From the NCBI RefSeq assembly GCF_900107035.1, contig NZ_FNOJ01000020.1, forward strand, positions 1 to 44,580: a stretch of 44,580 bases of DNA, read 5' to 3'. The notes below the pieces were generated by a model that saw only the letters and a program-made list of their open reading frames with translations, ran no database searches and was not told the origin of the DNA. The DNA is from Alicyclobacillus hesperidum. GTDB taxonomy: Bacteria; Bacillota; Bacilli; Alicyclobacillales; Alicyclobacillaceae. How positions within the stretch are numbered: position 1 is the stretch's first letter; every line of letters starts with the position of its first letter. Position numbers and translations under genes: made by a program. This document shows positions 14,110 to 22,196 of the stretch, piece after piece.

Positions 14110-15660
14110 GTGAAGTACGTGGAGTATTCGCCATCTGAGGCGGTGGATCCGTTTTACCTATACATGCGATTCCGTGAGCAATTGGGCAGTGGCCAGGCTT
14201 TTTTGCTGGAAGCCGGACGCGAAGATATGGAACGAGCTTATCAGATGAGTCTTGTCGGCGTTTGTCCAATCGTCGAAGCTCAGGTGAGGGATCACGTCGT
14301 TTCGGTGTTTGCCGTACCGGAATTGGCAGCGGATTTGTTTTCGAATATCAGGTGCCACGGGGAAGTGGTTCCGCAAGCTCCTGTCTCGTGGGCGAGCGAG
14401 ATCGTGGGCGATGTTTTGCATATCAAAGTAGCGGATCCGTTCGCTGTATTGGAACAGATGCGTCAGCTATTGCGCAACTTGTGCACAGCCGGCGGGGAAC
14501 AACCGTTTAGTGCGGGCTTTTTGGGATACGTGGGGTATGATGCCATTCGTTATCTTGAGCGACTGCCACAGACGACCGAGGATGACCGTGAATTGCCGGA
14601 AATCCGCCTGCAATGGCATGCTGGGATCGTTCAGTTTGTCGATGGTAGTTTGCGTTTTTATCGGCAGGATGATGCAGAGCGGTTACGGAATCACAGTGGC
14701 ATCAAGCGGGCTCTTGACCGTGTGCAAGCCGAGTTGGAAGACGTTGTATCGCGTCGTCTTGGTGCCCCGAAGAGTCTTACCGAGTTGGCATTGCAGTCGA
14801 AGCACGTGTCGAAAGTTACCTACGATATCCCGGAGGAATGGTTCTGTAAGAACGTGCGAACGGCGAAGGACTATATTCGGGCTGGCGACATCTTTCAGGT
14901 CGTACTTTCCACACGGATTCGTATCGAGGGTGGGTTGCATCCATTTGTCGCCTATAATCGTTTGCGACGGCTCAATCCCTCACCGTACATGTTTGTGGCG
15001 GAATATGCTGGCATGATGCTTTATGGCGCAAGTCCGGAAGTGCAATTCCGGTGTATTGGGGGCTTGGCCGAGATGAAGCCCATCGCGGGTACAACCCGGG
15101 GGCGCGGCCAATCCGCTGATGAGGATGCGCGCTTGGTTGCCGAGCTGAAAGCTGATGCAAAAGAGAGTGCTGAACATGTTATGTTGGTTGACCTTTGTCG
15201 AAACGATTTGGGGCGGATCGCGAAGAGTGGGACGGTTCGTGTACCCGACTTCATGGTGGTCGAGCGTTACTCGCACCTTTATCACCTGGTGTCGCGCGTG
15301 GAGGCCGAACTACGCGATGATATAAGTGTATTTCACGCCCTGTTAACCACGTATCCCAACGGCACGTTGTCTGGCGCACCAAAGATTCGCGCTATGGAGA
15401 TTATTGACGAACTTGAACCTGTGCGCCGAGGGCCGTACGGCGGCTTTGTCGGTATGGTTGATGCATGGGCTAATGCCAACACGGCCATCGTTATCCGTTC
15501 TGTGGTCGTAGTCGGGGAAGTGCAGTACGTGCAGGCTGGGGCAGGGATTGTCCTCGACTCAGTGCCGGAGCGCGAGTGGCAGGAATGTCACCACAAAGCT
15601 GGCGCCATCCTCGACGTACTCACGGGAGATTACGAGCCGGAGACGCTGATTGCGAAATGA
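14110..15660 (+). CDS. trpE: Anthranilate synthase component I (chorismate-binding)
   Basis: The 516-residue protein converts chorismate to anthranilate with ammonia from TrpG. The C-terminal chorismate-binding domain has PIAGT (324-328), then HVMLVDLCRNDLGRI, YSHLYHLVSRVE and NGTLSGAPKIRAMEIIDELE. Alanine in PIAGT favours anthranilate synthase over aminodeoxychorismate synthase, whose E. coli enzyme has PIKGT with a nucleophilic Lys. The N-terminal feedback motif usually written LLES reads LLEA here (32-35), so tryptophan inhibition may be weaker. The GTG at 14110 has AAAGGAGC upstream. No other trp gene is adjacent, which leaves a role in folate or secondary metabolism open. Confidence 0.88.
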   Translation: MKYVEYSPSEAVDPFYLYMRFREQLGSGQAFLLEAGREDMERAYQMSLVGVCPIVEAQVRDHVVSVFAVPELAADLFSNIRCHGEVVPQAPVSWASEIVGDVLHIKVADPFAVLEQMRQLLRNLCTAGGEQPFSAGFLGYVGYDAIRYLERLPQTTEDDRELPEIRLQWHAGIVQFVDGSLRFYRQDDAERLRNHSGIKRALDRVQAELEDVVSRRLGAPKSLTELALQSKHVSKVTYDIPEEWFCKNVRTAKDYIRAGDIFQVVLSTRIRIEGGLHPFVAYNRLRRLNPSPYMFVAEYAGMMLYGASPEVQFRCIGGLAEMKPIAGTTRGRGQSADEDARLVAELKADAKESAEHVMLVDLCRNDLGRIAKSGTVRVPDFMVVERYSHLYHLVSRVEAELRDDISVFHALLTTYPNGTLSGAPKIRAMEIIDELEPVRRGPYGGFVGMVDAWANANTAIVIRSVVVVGEVQYVQAGAGIVLDSVPEREWQECHHKAGAILDVLTGDYEPETLIAK

Positions 15661-15707
15661 TACTTGCACCTTTGGACGGCCTTATGATAATATATAGGTC
15701 GTCGCTT

Positions 15708-15783
15708 GCGTCCGTAGCTTAGTGGATAGAGCGCTGGCCTCCGGAGCCAGAGGTCGGGGGTTCGAATCCCTCCGGACGCGCCA
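15708..15783 (+). tRNA. tRNA-Arg (CCG)
   Basis: Acceptor GCGTCCG/CGGACGC, anticodon stem CTGGC/GCCAG around CTCCGGA (CCG), encoded CCA. It stands alone 48 bases after trpE. Confidence 0.97.
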
Positions 15784-15812
15784 TACTTGATTCAGGAAAA
15801 CCCTGACTGAGC

Positions 15813-15848
15813 AGAGGGCTTCTCGGCATTGTCGAGAGGCTCTTTGTT
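15813..15848 (+). terminator. Terminator after tRNA-Arg(CCG)
   Basis: AGAGGGCTTCTCG pairs, with a bulge, with CGAGAGGCTCT around GCATTGT. TTTGTTTT follows. Confidence 0.65.
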
Positions 15849-15950
15849 TTATCACATGGTTCCAAATAACACACGAGATTGGAACACATATCACAGATGT
15901 TGGTGCTCGGCTGCGCGATTCTGTACAATTTGCTTGGGAGGTCGGGATGC

Positions 15951-16526
15951 ATGAGTGTCAATATGGCCGGCTACATTGGGAAGGGTCTGTCGCCGCAAGA
16001 TTTCATTACCGGTATGACCCGCAACCAGGATGCATTTACGAGTTGGTATCATCAGTTTACGTGGCCATCGGTGGAAAGTAGACAGTTTTTTGGCGGTTTG
16101 TCTGAGACAGCGACCGGTTTACATTGCATCATCATAGGCGCGGATTGGTGCGGTGATGTTGTTCGGAACGTGCCAGTAGTCCTTCGCCTCATGGAGGAGG
16201 CCGCCATTCCGGTTGAAATTCTAGTGTTGGAGGAACATCTCGAACTCGTTGACACTCATTTTTTGACGATGGGCGGGCGTTCTATTCCGATTGTGCTATT
16301 TGTGCGGGAAAACGGCGAGATCGTAGGAAAGTGGGGGCCGCGACCCAGCTATATACAAGAAGTCATGGTGGATTTCAAAAACAAACATCCGGATCGATCG
16401 GCGCCAGATTATCAGGACAGCCTTACACGTGCACGAAGCGAGATGATGCGACGGTATGGTGAGGGAACTGAGTATCAATCGCTGATTGTCTCCGAGGTGC
16501 AGGCGTTACTCAACCGTATAAAGTAA
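15951..16526 (+). CDS. Thioredoxin-fold family protein with a single active-site cysteine
   Basis: The 191-residue cytoplasmic protein (no signal peptide) has a thioredoxin-like core. GLHCIIIGADWCGDVVRNVPVV (in part, about residues 57-77) gives a beta strand ending in WCGDV. The cis-Pro region reads GGRSIPIVLFVRENGEIVGKWGPRP (about 104-128). In typical members of this Thioredoxin_9-like group the motif is WCGDC or WCxxC. Here the second Cys is Val, so a monothiol or non-redox role is likely. The ATG at 15951 is preceded by GGGAGG. The frame runs upstream to 15879 without a ribosome binding site. No functional partner is adjacent. Confidence 0.75.
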   Translation: MSVNMAGYIGKGLSPQDFITGMTRNQDAFTSWYHQFTWPSVESRQFFGGLSETATGLHCIIIGADWCGDVVRNVPVVLRLMEEAAIPVEILVLEEHLELVDTHFLTMGGRSIPIVLFVRENGEIVGKWGPRPSYIQEVMVDFKNKHPDRSAPDYQDSLTRARSEMMRRYGEGTEYQSLIVSEVQALLNRIK

Positions 16527-16700
16527 ATAAGTCCGGCTTGTTATCCGGGTTGGCAACTATGATATACTTTCTTTCGATTGGCAACCTAAGGATGACGGGG
16601 CATTTAGCTATCTAACATGGCTTGCTAAGAGGATCATAAAGCTTGGTAGACCGTGCCTGGTTTATCCGTTCATGCGCTTTGTCTTGCTTAAAAGCTGTTT

Positions 16701-16850
16701 ATGTATGTGCGGAACCTGGTTGCACTTGCTACCGGAGAGAATCTTTTGCTGACGCAACCGGAACATGATCTGCGTGTATTGCAGGGCATGATAAAGGATG
16801 CGTCGTACAGGTGTGCCAACCCACAGTTTGGTCTCGATATTAAGGCGTGA
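16701..16850 (+). CDS. Hypothetical small ORF, possibly a gene fragment
   Basis: 49 codons from ATG 16701 to TGA 16848-16850. The protein is compositionally normal and reads like a real polypeptide (for example VLQGMIKDASYRCANPQFGL), unlike most shadow frames. No good ribosome binding site precedes it and the frame is closed just upstream, so it may be the end of a decayed gene. Family not recognised. The rest of 16527-16890 shows no gene. TATACT at about 16562 could be a -10 element. Confidence 0.3.
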   Translation: MYVRNLVALATGENLLLTQPEHDLRVLQGMIKDASYRCANPQFGLDIKA

Positions 16851-16890
16851 AGGCAGAAATTTAGGTTTGAGCTAAAAAGGAGTTTTGAGA

Positions 16891-18330
16891 ATGGCGAAAA
16901 CACCGATCACAGTCGCGTATGGAGATGGTATTGGTCCTGAGATCATGAGTGCGACGCTGCGCGTGTTGGAGGCAGCTGGCGCGGAGTTGGATATAGAAAC
17001 AGTCGAGATCGGAGAAAAAGTGTACAAGCGTGGTGTGGACACGGGGATGGATCCCGGTGCTTGGGATAGCCTTCGCCGCACGAGGGTATTTCTGAAGGCC
17101 CCCATCACGACGCCGCAAGGTGGCGGGTACAAAAGCCTGAACGTCACCATGCGAAAGGCTTTGAACCTGTACGCGAATGTCCGACCGACGATTGCGTACA
17201 GTCCGTTTGTTGAAACTAAGCATCCAACGATGGACTTAGTGATCATTCGCGAAAACGAAGAAGACTTATATGCGGGCATTGAGCATCGCCAAACGAACCA
17301 GGTTTATCAGTGCCTCAAGTTGATTACGCAACCAGGTTCGGAGCGTGTCATCCGCTATGCATTTGATTACGCGCGCGCAAATGGCCGCAAAAAGGTCACG
17401 TGCTTCGTCAAGGATAACATTATGAAGCTGACAGACGGGCTGTTTCACAAGGTGTTTGACCAAATTGCGGCCGAATACCCGGACTTGCAGCATGAAACGC
17501 TGATTGTCGACATTGGCGCAGCTCGCCTTGCCAACACTCCAGAGCGGTTTGATGTCGTCGTCATGCCCAACCTGTATGGCGATATTTTGTCTGATGTGAC
17601 GGCCGAAATTTCAGGATCGGTTGGCTTGGCACCGTCTGCAAACATCGGCGACGGTTTTGCCATGTTTGAAGCCATCCACGGCTCTGCGCCCGACATTGCT
17701 GGCCAGAACGTCGCGAACCCATCTGGGCTGTTACTGGCGTCCGTGATGATGTTGGTTCACATTGGTCAGGCTTCAGTGGCCGAGCGCGTACACCAGGCCT
17801 GGTTGCGAACGATAGAGGACGGCGTGCATACCCGTGATATCTTCCGAGAAGGCGTCAGCAGCCAGCAGGTTGGCACAACGGAGTTTGCTGACGCTGTCAT
17901 CGCGCGGCTTGGCCAACAGCCAAAGGTATTAAAGCCAGTTTCTTACCGCGAAGATGCGGCCATTGCCCATCGTGCGTGGCATCCAGCACCTAAGGCGAAC
18001 AAGCAATTGGTTGGTGTCGATGTCTTTTTGGACTGGCAACCAGGCAGCCCGAACGATCTCGGCGAGCAACTAAGCGCCGTCCACGTGGGCGATCTCCGGC
18101 TTGAAGTGATGACCAACCGTGGTATCAAAGTGTGGCCAAATGGCCTTCCTGAGACATTTTGTACAGATCACTGGCGGTGTCGGTTCCGCAAGCACGATGG
18201 GGCAAGCGTCGAACGGAGCGAAGTCGTCGAGTTGCAAAGGCGGATCGTCGAAGCGGGATTTGATGTGATTAAGACGGAGAATCTGTACACCTTTGATGGA
18301 GTACCTGGGTTTTCCGCCGTGCACGGCTGA
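16891..18330 (+). CDS. icd: NADP-dependent isocitrate dehydrogenase, Thermus-type with C-terminal extension
   Basis: The 479-residue enzyme oxidatively decarboxylates isocitrate to 2-oxoglutarate in the TCA cycle, supplying the carbon skeleton for glutamate. The N-terminal ITVAYGDGIGPEI, KSLNVTMRKALNLYANVRP (isocitrate-binding Ser-x-Asn-x-x-x-Arg region) and NLYGDILSD with GSAPDIAGQNVANP are family motifs. The catalytic part ends near residue 335. A further domain of about 140 residues (from about 340) matches the extra C-terminal region of Thermus thermophilus ICDH and differs from the roughly 420-residue Bacillus enzyme. ATG 16891 has AAAGGAG 8 bases upstream; an in-frame TTG at 16885 is too close. 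Convergent with the next gene across a shared terminator. Confidence 0.9.
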   Translation: MAKTPITVAYGDGIGPEIMSATLRVLEAAGAELDIETVEIGEKVYKRGVDTGMDPGAWDSLRRTRVFLKAPITTPQGGGYKSLNVTMRKALNLYANVRPTIAYSPFVETKHPTMDLVIIRENEEDLYAGIEHRQTNQVYQCLKLITQPGSERVIRYAFDYARANGRKKVTCFVKDNIMKLTDGLFHKVFDQIAAEYPDLQHETLIVDIGAARLANTPERFDVVVMPNLYGDILSDVTAEISGSVGLAPSANIGDGFAMFEAIHGSAPDIAGQNVANPSGLLLASVMMLVHIGQASVAERVHQAWLRTIEDGVHTRDIFREGVSSQQVGTTEFADAVIARLGQQPKVLKPVSYREDAAIAHRAWHPAPKANKQLVGVDVFLDWQPGSPNDLGEQLSAVHVGDLRLEVMTNRGIKVWPNGLPETFCTDHWRCRFRKHDGASVERSEVVELQRRIVEAGFDVIKTENLYTFDGVPGFSAVHG

Positions 18331-18357
18331 TACGGATCTGAGTGCGTAGAGTAAGCC

Positions 18358-18399
18358 AAAAAGGCTGTCCCCGAAGTCGCGCTTTGGGACAGCCTTTTT
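18358..18399. terminator. Bidirectional terminator between icd and the YeeE/YedE gene
   Basis: AAAAAGGCTGTCCC pairs perfectly with GGGACAGCCTTTTT (14 bp) around a 14-base loop. A-run and T-run flank it, so it can end both convergent transcripts. Confidence 0.92.
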
Positions 18400-18408
18400 G
18401 TATGATGA

Positions 18409-19656
18409 TTATTCCTTGCTTAAACCGATGTAAGGTCGGATGACGATCCCGACAGCACTGCCGATGAGAGCCCCGAGGAACCACTCCCAGCCATGTAAGC
18501 TAAATGATGCGATACCAGAGAAAAAGGCACCAATGTTGCAGCCAAACGCGATGCGTGCACCATAGCCCATGCATACGCCGCCGATCAAAACACCAATCGC
18601 CATCTTAAGTGGAATTGCATGAAAGTAGCGACGCGGAAACTTGCCAGCAAGACCAGCTGCTAAGAGCGAGCCGATCACGATGCCAACGTCCATCACGGTC
18701 GTGACGTCGTGTGACAACGGAGCGTTGAGCGCGGCTGCGTTCGCTGGGGTGGTCCAGTAGCCCCAGTGTGTGACTGGAATGCCAATTGGCTGTGCAAGTT
18801 TTGCACCCCACAGTGCAAAAGCAGAGGTGACACCCCATGGTTTGCCAGATAATAACAAGATGGCGACATTGCCGAAGGCTAGCAATACGCTTCCGGCGAT
18901 CCATGACCATGGTCCGCGCCATACTTTCGAGAAGGAAAAACCGCCAGCCACCTTCGTAAACGATTCAACCTGACCACGGCGTGCCTTTTCGACGAACCAC
19001 GTAACCACAAAGACAACCGCCATGAGAAGAAGGTTAAACGCAAATCCACCGACGATTCCAAACGTATGAAGGAAAGATACCGGTTGAAAGTGAGGCGTTG
19101 CCATCCACCACGTAAAATTGATGGTGCCCAACACAGATCCAATGACGAAACCTGCGATGGCCAGGATGCCGCGAAAATCACCGCCACCGGTGTGATATAG
19201 GGAGCCGGATGCGCAGCCATCGCCCAGTTGCATGCCGATGCCAAAGAGAAAAGATCCGATTAGAACCGACAGTCCAACGGGTGAAACGTAGCCTGTAATT
19301 GTGTGTCCCAGTGCATGACCTTGAATCAAAAGTGGCAGGAATAAGAGATTGGTGATAAGAAACATCACCATTTGCGCACGAAGACCTACGCCTCGACCAT
19401 GCACGAGAAATCTTCGGAAAGAACTGGTGAACCCATAGTGGGCGTGATATAGACCAAGGCCGAGCACGCCGGAAATCAAATATATGAAGGCTTGTGAGAT
19501 TGTAACAACTTGGCCGAGGTAAAGAGCTCCCGCGATAAGCAGCAGTAAACTCGCGAGAACAACACTGACCTGGATTCTTGGCGCGCCGTTGATTTCTTTC
19601 TCTGCGGCGTAGCCAAAGGCGTCTAACTGAAGAATGTTTGACTCTGTTTTCGCCAC
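18409..19656 (-). CDS. YeeE/YedE family thiosulfate/sulfur-compound transporter (TsuA-like)
   Basis: The 415-residue integral membrane protein has about 10 or more hydrophobic helices and two duplicated halves. The family cysteines are present: GMQLGDGCASGSLYHTGGG in the first half and GYGARIAFGCNIGAFFSG in the second. In characterised TsuA the equivalent Cys residues relay thiosulfate across the membrane. An unusual lead of about 30 soluble residues precedes TM1. The TTG at 19665 directly abuts AGGAGG and is too close, so the GTG at 19656, 10 bases from it, is chosen. It is a single-gene unit with its own promoter. No TusA-like or rhodanese gene is adjacent, so the exact sulfur substrate is inferred from family only. 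Confidence 0.85.
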   Translation of the reverse strand: MAKTESNILQLDAFGYAAEKEINGAPRIQVSVVLASLLLLIAGALYLGQVVTISQAFIYLISGVLGLGLYHAHYGFTSSFRRFLVHGRGVGLRAQMVMFLITNLLFLPLLIQGHALGHTITGYVSPVGLSVLIGSFLFGIGMQLGDGCASGSLYHTGGGDFRGILAIAGFVIGSVLGTINFTWWMATPHFQPVSFLHTFGIVGGFAFNLLLMAVVFVVTWFVEKARRGQVESFTKVAGGFSFSKVWRGPWSWIAGSVLLAFGNVAILLLSGKPWGVTSAFALWGAKLAQPIGIPVTHWGYWTTPANAAALNAPLSHDVTTVMDVGIVIGSLLAAGLAGKFPRRYFHAIPLKMAIGVLIGGVCMGYGARIAFGCNIGAFFSGIASFSLHGWEWFLGALIGSAVGIVIRPYIGLSKE

Positions 19657-19698
19657 ATGCGTCAACCTCCTGACTAAAAGATAAATAACAACATGGTT

Positions 19699-19726
19699 AT
19701 TATAGTGTTTTCCGATGTGATTACAA
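19699..19726 (-). promoter_or_regulatory. Promoter of the YeeE/YedE transporter gene
   Basis: On the minus strand: TTGTAA (19726-19721), a 16-base spacer and a perfect TATAAT (19704-19699), about 40 bases upstream of the start codon. The -10 region overlaps the imperfect palindrome AATAACAACATGGTTATT, which could be an operator. Confidence 0.65.
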
Positions 19727-19856
19727 TGTGATCTTCATCAAATCGTCCCCAACCTCGGACTTGTTGAAGCCGTTTGGGATTGTGTTTGGCTAAGGAACCA
19801 ATCGCTTAGGCAGCAATCATGAAGTTGCTCGTCCAGCGCTCGCCTCGACACAAAAT

Positions 19857-19893
19857 GGCCGCCGGACGATGGCGTATGTCATCGCAGGCGGCT
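19857..19893 (-). terminator. Hairpin, probable terminator of the small membrane protein gene
   Basis: GCCGCC and GGCGGC enclose GATG/CATC in one stem. Read on the minus strand it is followed by CATTTTG, a poor T-run. It lies 53 bases past the stop of the gene at 19946. Confidence 0.4.
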
Positions 19894-19945
19894 GTCCAGA
19901 AACATTTTTATGGTTTTAACTATATATGTTCATAACAAGTCAACA

Positions 19946-20176
19946 TTACAAACTGCTGCTCTCTGCGTCACCATCATGCGGACTGCTGTAACCGTCATAT
20001 GTGCCATAGCCTTCATACATGTAGCCAGTCTGCGTGATGGTGTCGTACTCTGTGTAGGCTACGGTGCCTACCGGAGCCCCTACGGCATATCCGTATGCCG
20101 GGCACAACAGGAAAAAGAGTACAAAGATAATCAAAAACACGACTGCCCATCTCGTATATCCACCGAATACACCCAT
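19946..20176 (-). CDS. Small single-pass membrane protein, Tyr/Gly-rich tail
   Basis: 76 residues. A strongly hydrophobic helix (about residues 10-30, WAVVFLIIFVLFFLLCPAYG) is followed by a soluble Tyr, Gly, Asp and Ser-rich tail. The ATG at 20176 has GGAGGAGGG 8 bases upstream, which supports real translation. Family not recognised. Small membrane proteins of this layout are common in spore-forming Bacillota, but no sporulation-specific motif was identified. It is divergent from argC. Confidence 0.6.
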   Translation of the reverse strand: MGVFGGYTRWAVVFLIIFVLFFLLCPAYGYAVGAPVGTVAYTEYDTITQTGYMYEGYGTYDGYSSPHDGDAESSSL

Positions 20177-20312
20177 CAGGAATCCCTCCTCCGAAGTTAG
20201 TGCATGAAATGTTAGGACAAATGCCCGCCGATACGGGCATCCGCACAGATATTCTGATTGGTGGGCGCCTATCCCGGCTGATTTCCAACTTCTCTTTCCA
20301 TTCTTCCTAAGC

Positions 20313-20334
20313 TATAATGAATATAAATACAGAA
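20313..20334 (+). promoter_or_regulatory. argC promoter -10 with overlapping ARG box
   Basis: TATAAT (20313-20318) is followed at once by ATGAATATAAATACAGAA (20317-20334), close to the ArgR/AhrC consensus CATGAATAAAAATKCAAK. Binding there would block the promoter, so arginine repression of argCBD is inferred. The -35 is weak. Confidence 0.7.
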
Positions 20335-20350
20335 TGGAGGATGTTTATAC

Positions 20351-21391
20351 ATGGAGCAACAGCGCGTACGCGTCGGCATCGTCGGCCCGACAGGTTACGC
20401 GGGCATGGAACTCGTCCGGTTGCTTGCGCAACATCCCTACATGGACATCACCTATCTTGCGGGTTCCGGCGCCCACACAGGCCCCATCGGCGACGCATTG
20501 CCACACTTGCGGCGACTGTCCAAACTGCCGCCTGTTTCGGCATTCTCAGCTAACGCTTGCGCGGAGTCGTGCGATCTCGCTTTCGTCGCGCTACCTTCTG
20601 GTGAATCTGGATCGATTGCCGTTGAACTTGCCCAGAGGGGCGTGCGGGCCATTGACCTGTCCGGCGATTTACGCTTGCCAGGCGACGTGTATCGAACATG
20701 GTACCAACGTGAACCGGTGGCCGATGACGTGTTGGCACGTGCTGTCTATGGTTTGCCGGAGTTGAATCGCGCAGACGTGAGCGCTGCCAGTTTGGTTGCC
20801 AACCCAGGGTGCTATGCGACGGCTGCCATATTGGCCCTGAGGCCACTTGTTGACTGGGTGAAGAGCAAACGCGTTGGCCCCGTTGTTATCGACGCCAAAT
20901 CTGGTGCCACAGGCGCGGGACGTGCGGCGAAGCAAAACCTGCAGTTAGGAGAATTGGCAAACGACTTTTACCCATACCGGGTTGGGGCGCATCAACACAC
21001 ACCCGAAATCGAGCAGGGACTCGACGGTGTCTTTCAAATTCTTTTGACAACGCAGTTGCTACCGATACCACGTGGCATCTTTGTGTCGGCATATGTCTCG
21101 CTCGATCCCGATTTAGCGGCGGATATTCATGCACGGTATGCGTCATTTTACGAGTCGGCTCCTTTTGTCGACGTCCTTCCACCCGGTCATGTGCCGCACA
21201 TCAAATCGGTCGCCGGTACGAACGATTGTCAAGTGTCTGTCGCCTGGAACGAACGTACCGGCATCTTGCAAGTCTTCTCGGCCATAGACAATCTAGGTAA
21301 GGGAGCGGCTGGCCAAGCGCTGCAAAATGCCAATCTGATGTGTGGCTTCGACGAGACGACGGGACTAACTGAGACCTCGTTGTGGACATGA
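20351..21391 (+). CDS. argC: N-acetyl-gamma-glutamyl-phosphate reductase
   Basis: The 346-residue enzyme performs the third step of arginine synthesis: NADPH-dependent reduction of N-acetylglutamyl-phosphate to the semialdehyde. The N-terminal nucleotide-binding motif is GPTGYAG (12-18). Catalytic Cys154 lies in NPGCYATA, with SGATGAGR just beyond. The ATG at 20351 follows GGAGGATG at a suitable distance. It is the first gene of argC-argB-argD, and argB begins 10 bases after its stop. The usual Bacillota order has argJ between argC and argB, and here argJ is missing. Confidence 0.95.
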   Translation: MEQQRVRVGIVGPTGYAGMELVRLLAQHPYMDITYLAGSGAHTGPIGDALPHLRRLSKLPPVSAFSANACAESCDLAFVALPSGESGSIAVELAQRGVRAIDLSGDLRLPGDVYRTWYQREPVADDVLARAVYGLPELNRADVSAASLVANPGCYATAAILALRPLVDWVKSKRVGPVVIDAKSGATGAGRAAKQNLQLGELANDFYPYRVGAHQHTPEIEQGLDGVFQILLTTQLLPIPRGIFVSAYVSLDPDLAADIHARYASFYESAPFVDVLPPGHVPHIKSVAGTNDCQVSVAWNERTGILQVFSAIDNLGKGAAGQALQNANLMCGFDETTGLTETSLWT

Positions 21392-21400
21392 GGTGATTAC

Positions 21401-22192
21401 ATGAACGTCGTTGTGAAACTGGGCGGATCGCTTGATGGACAAGGAACAGAAGCTTTAGCCGCCGCGTTGCATGGGGCGTTGGTCCGGGGATGGAATCCCA
21501 TTCTCGTTCATGGCGGAGGCCCTGCCATCACGCGGCGGCTTACGGCATACGGCATACAGTTACCTTTCATTCGCGGTCTTCGTGCGACTACGGTCGAAGC
21601 TATCGATCACGTCGTCGCCGCTTTACAGATTTGTAACAGCGAACTGGCAGATGCACTTTCGGGTGAAGGCATACCCGTCTCGCCTCTGACCGACGGGTGG
21701 ACTGTACAGGCCCGGGACATCGGTGCCGAGCGCACTGGGGACGTGGCGGGCATCGATTCGTCGCGTGTGAGAGAGGCTTGTCGGCATGGTTTTGTGCCGC
21801 TTTTAACTCCGTTCGGGCGCGATTCCGAGGGGGCGTTTTACAACCTGAACGCGGATGCGGTGGCTGCCCATGTCGCACAAACCATGAATGCCGCGCGGCT
21901 CGTGTTCCTTACTGATGTTGCCGGCGTATACCGCAACTACGAAACCGGCGAGTTGCTCATGGACACGACAGCGGCTGAGCTTGAGAATTTGTTGCTGGCG
22001 GGATCGTTTACGGCAGGCATGATTCCAAAAGTCAATGCCATGTTGTATGCCGCGCGGCAGGGCGTGGGCGAGGTATGGGTCGTCGATGGGCACGACAAAG
22101 AGAGCGTCTCGGCAGCTGTGCTCGACGACGCCGCAAATTGCCCGAGACGTACCGGTACGAGACTGCTGGCGACCGTTATCCAAAAGGAGTGA
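21401..22192 (+). CDS. argB: Acetylglutamate kinase
   Basis: The 263-residue amino acid kinase phosphorylates N-acetylglutamate with ATP, the second step of arginine synthesis. KLGGS (6-10) and ILVHGGGPAITRRL (about 34-47) form the nucleotide and substrate loops. NLNADAVAAHVAQ and LVFLTDVAGVYRN are also typical. The protein lacks the N-terminal helix of the arginine-inhibited hexameric form, so feedback control at this enzyme is less likely (inference). It begins with ATG after GAGGTG and ends 4 bases before argD, probably translationally coupled. Confidence 0.94.
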   Translation: MNVVVKLGGSLDGQGTEALAAALHGALVRGWNPILVHGGGPAITRRLTAYGIQLPFIRGLRATTVEAIDHVVAALQICNSELADALSGEGIPVSPLTDGWTVQARDIGAERTGDVAGIDSSRVREACRHGFVPLLTPFGRDSEGAFYNLNADAVAAHVAQTMNAARLVFLTDVAGVYRNYETGELLMDTTAAELENLLLAGSFTAGMIPKVNAMLYAARQGVGEVWVVDGHDKESVSAAVLDDAANCPRRTGTRLLATVIQKE

Positions 22193-22196
22193 CGAT

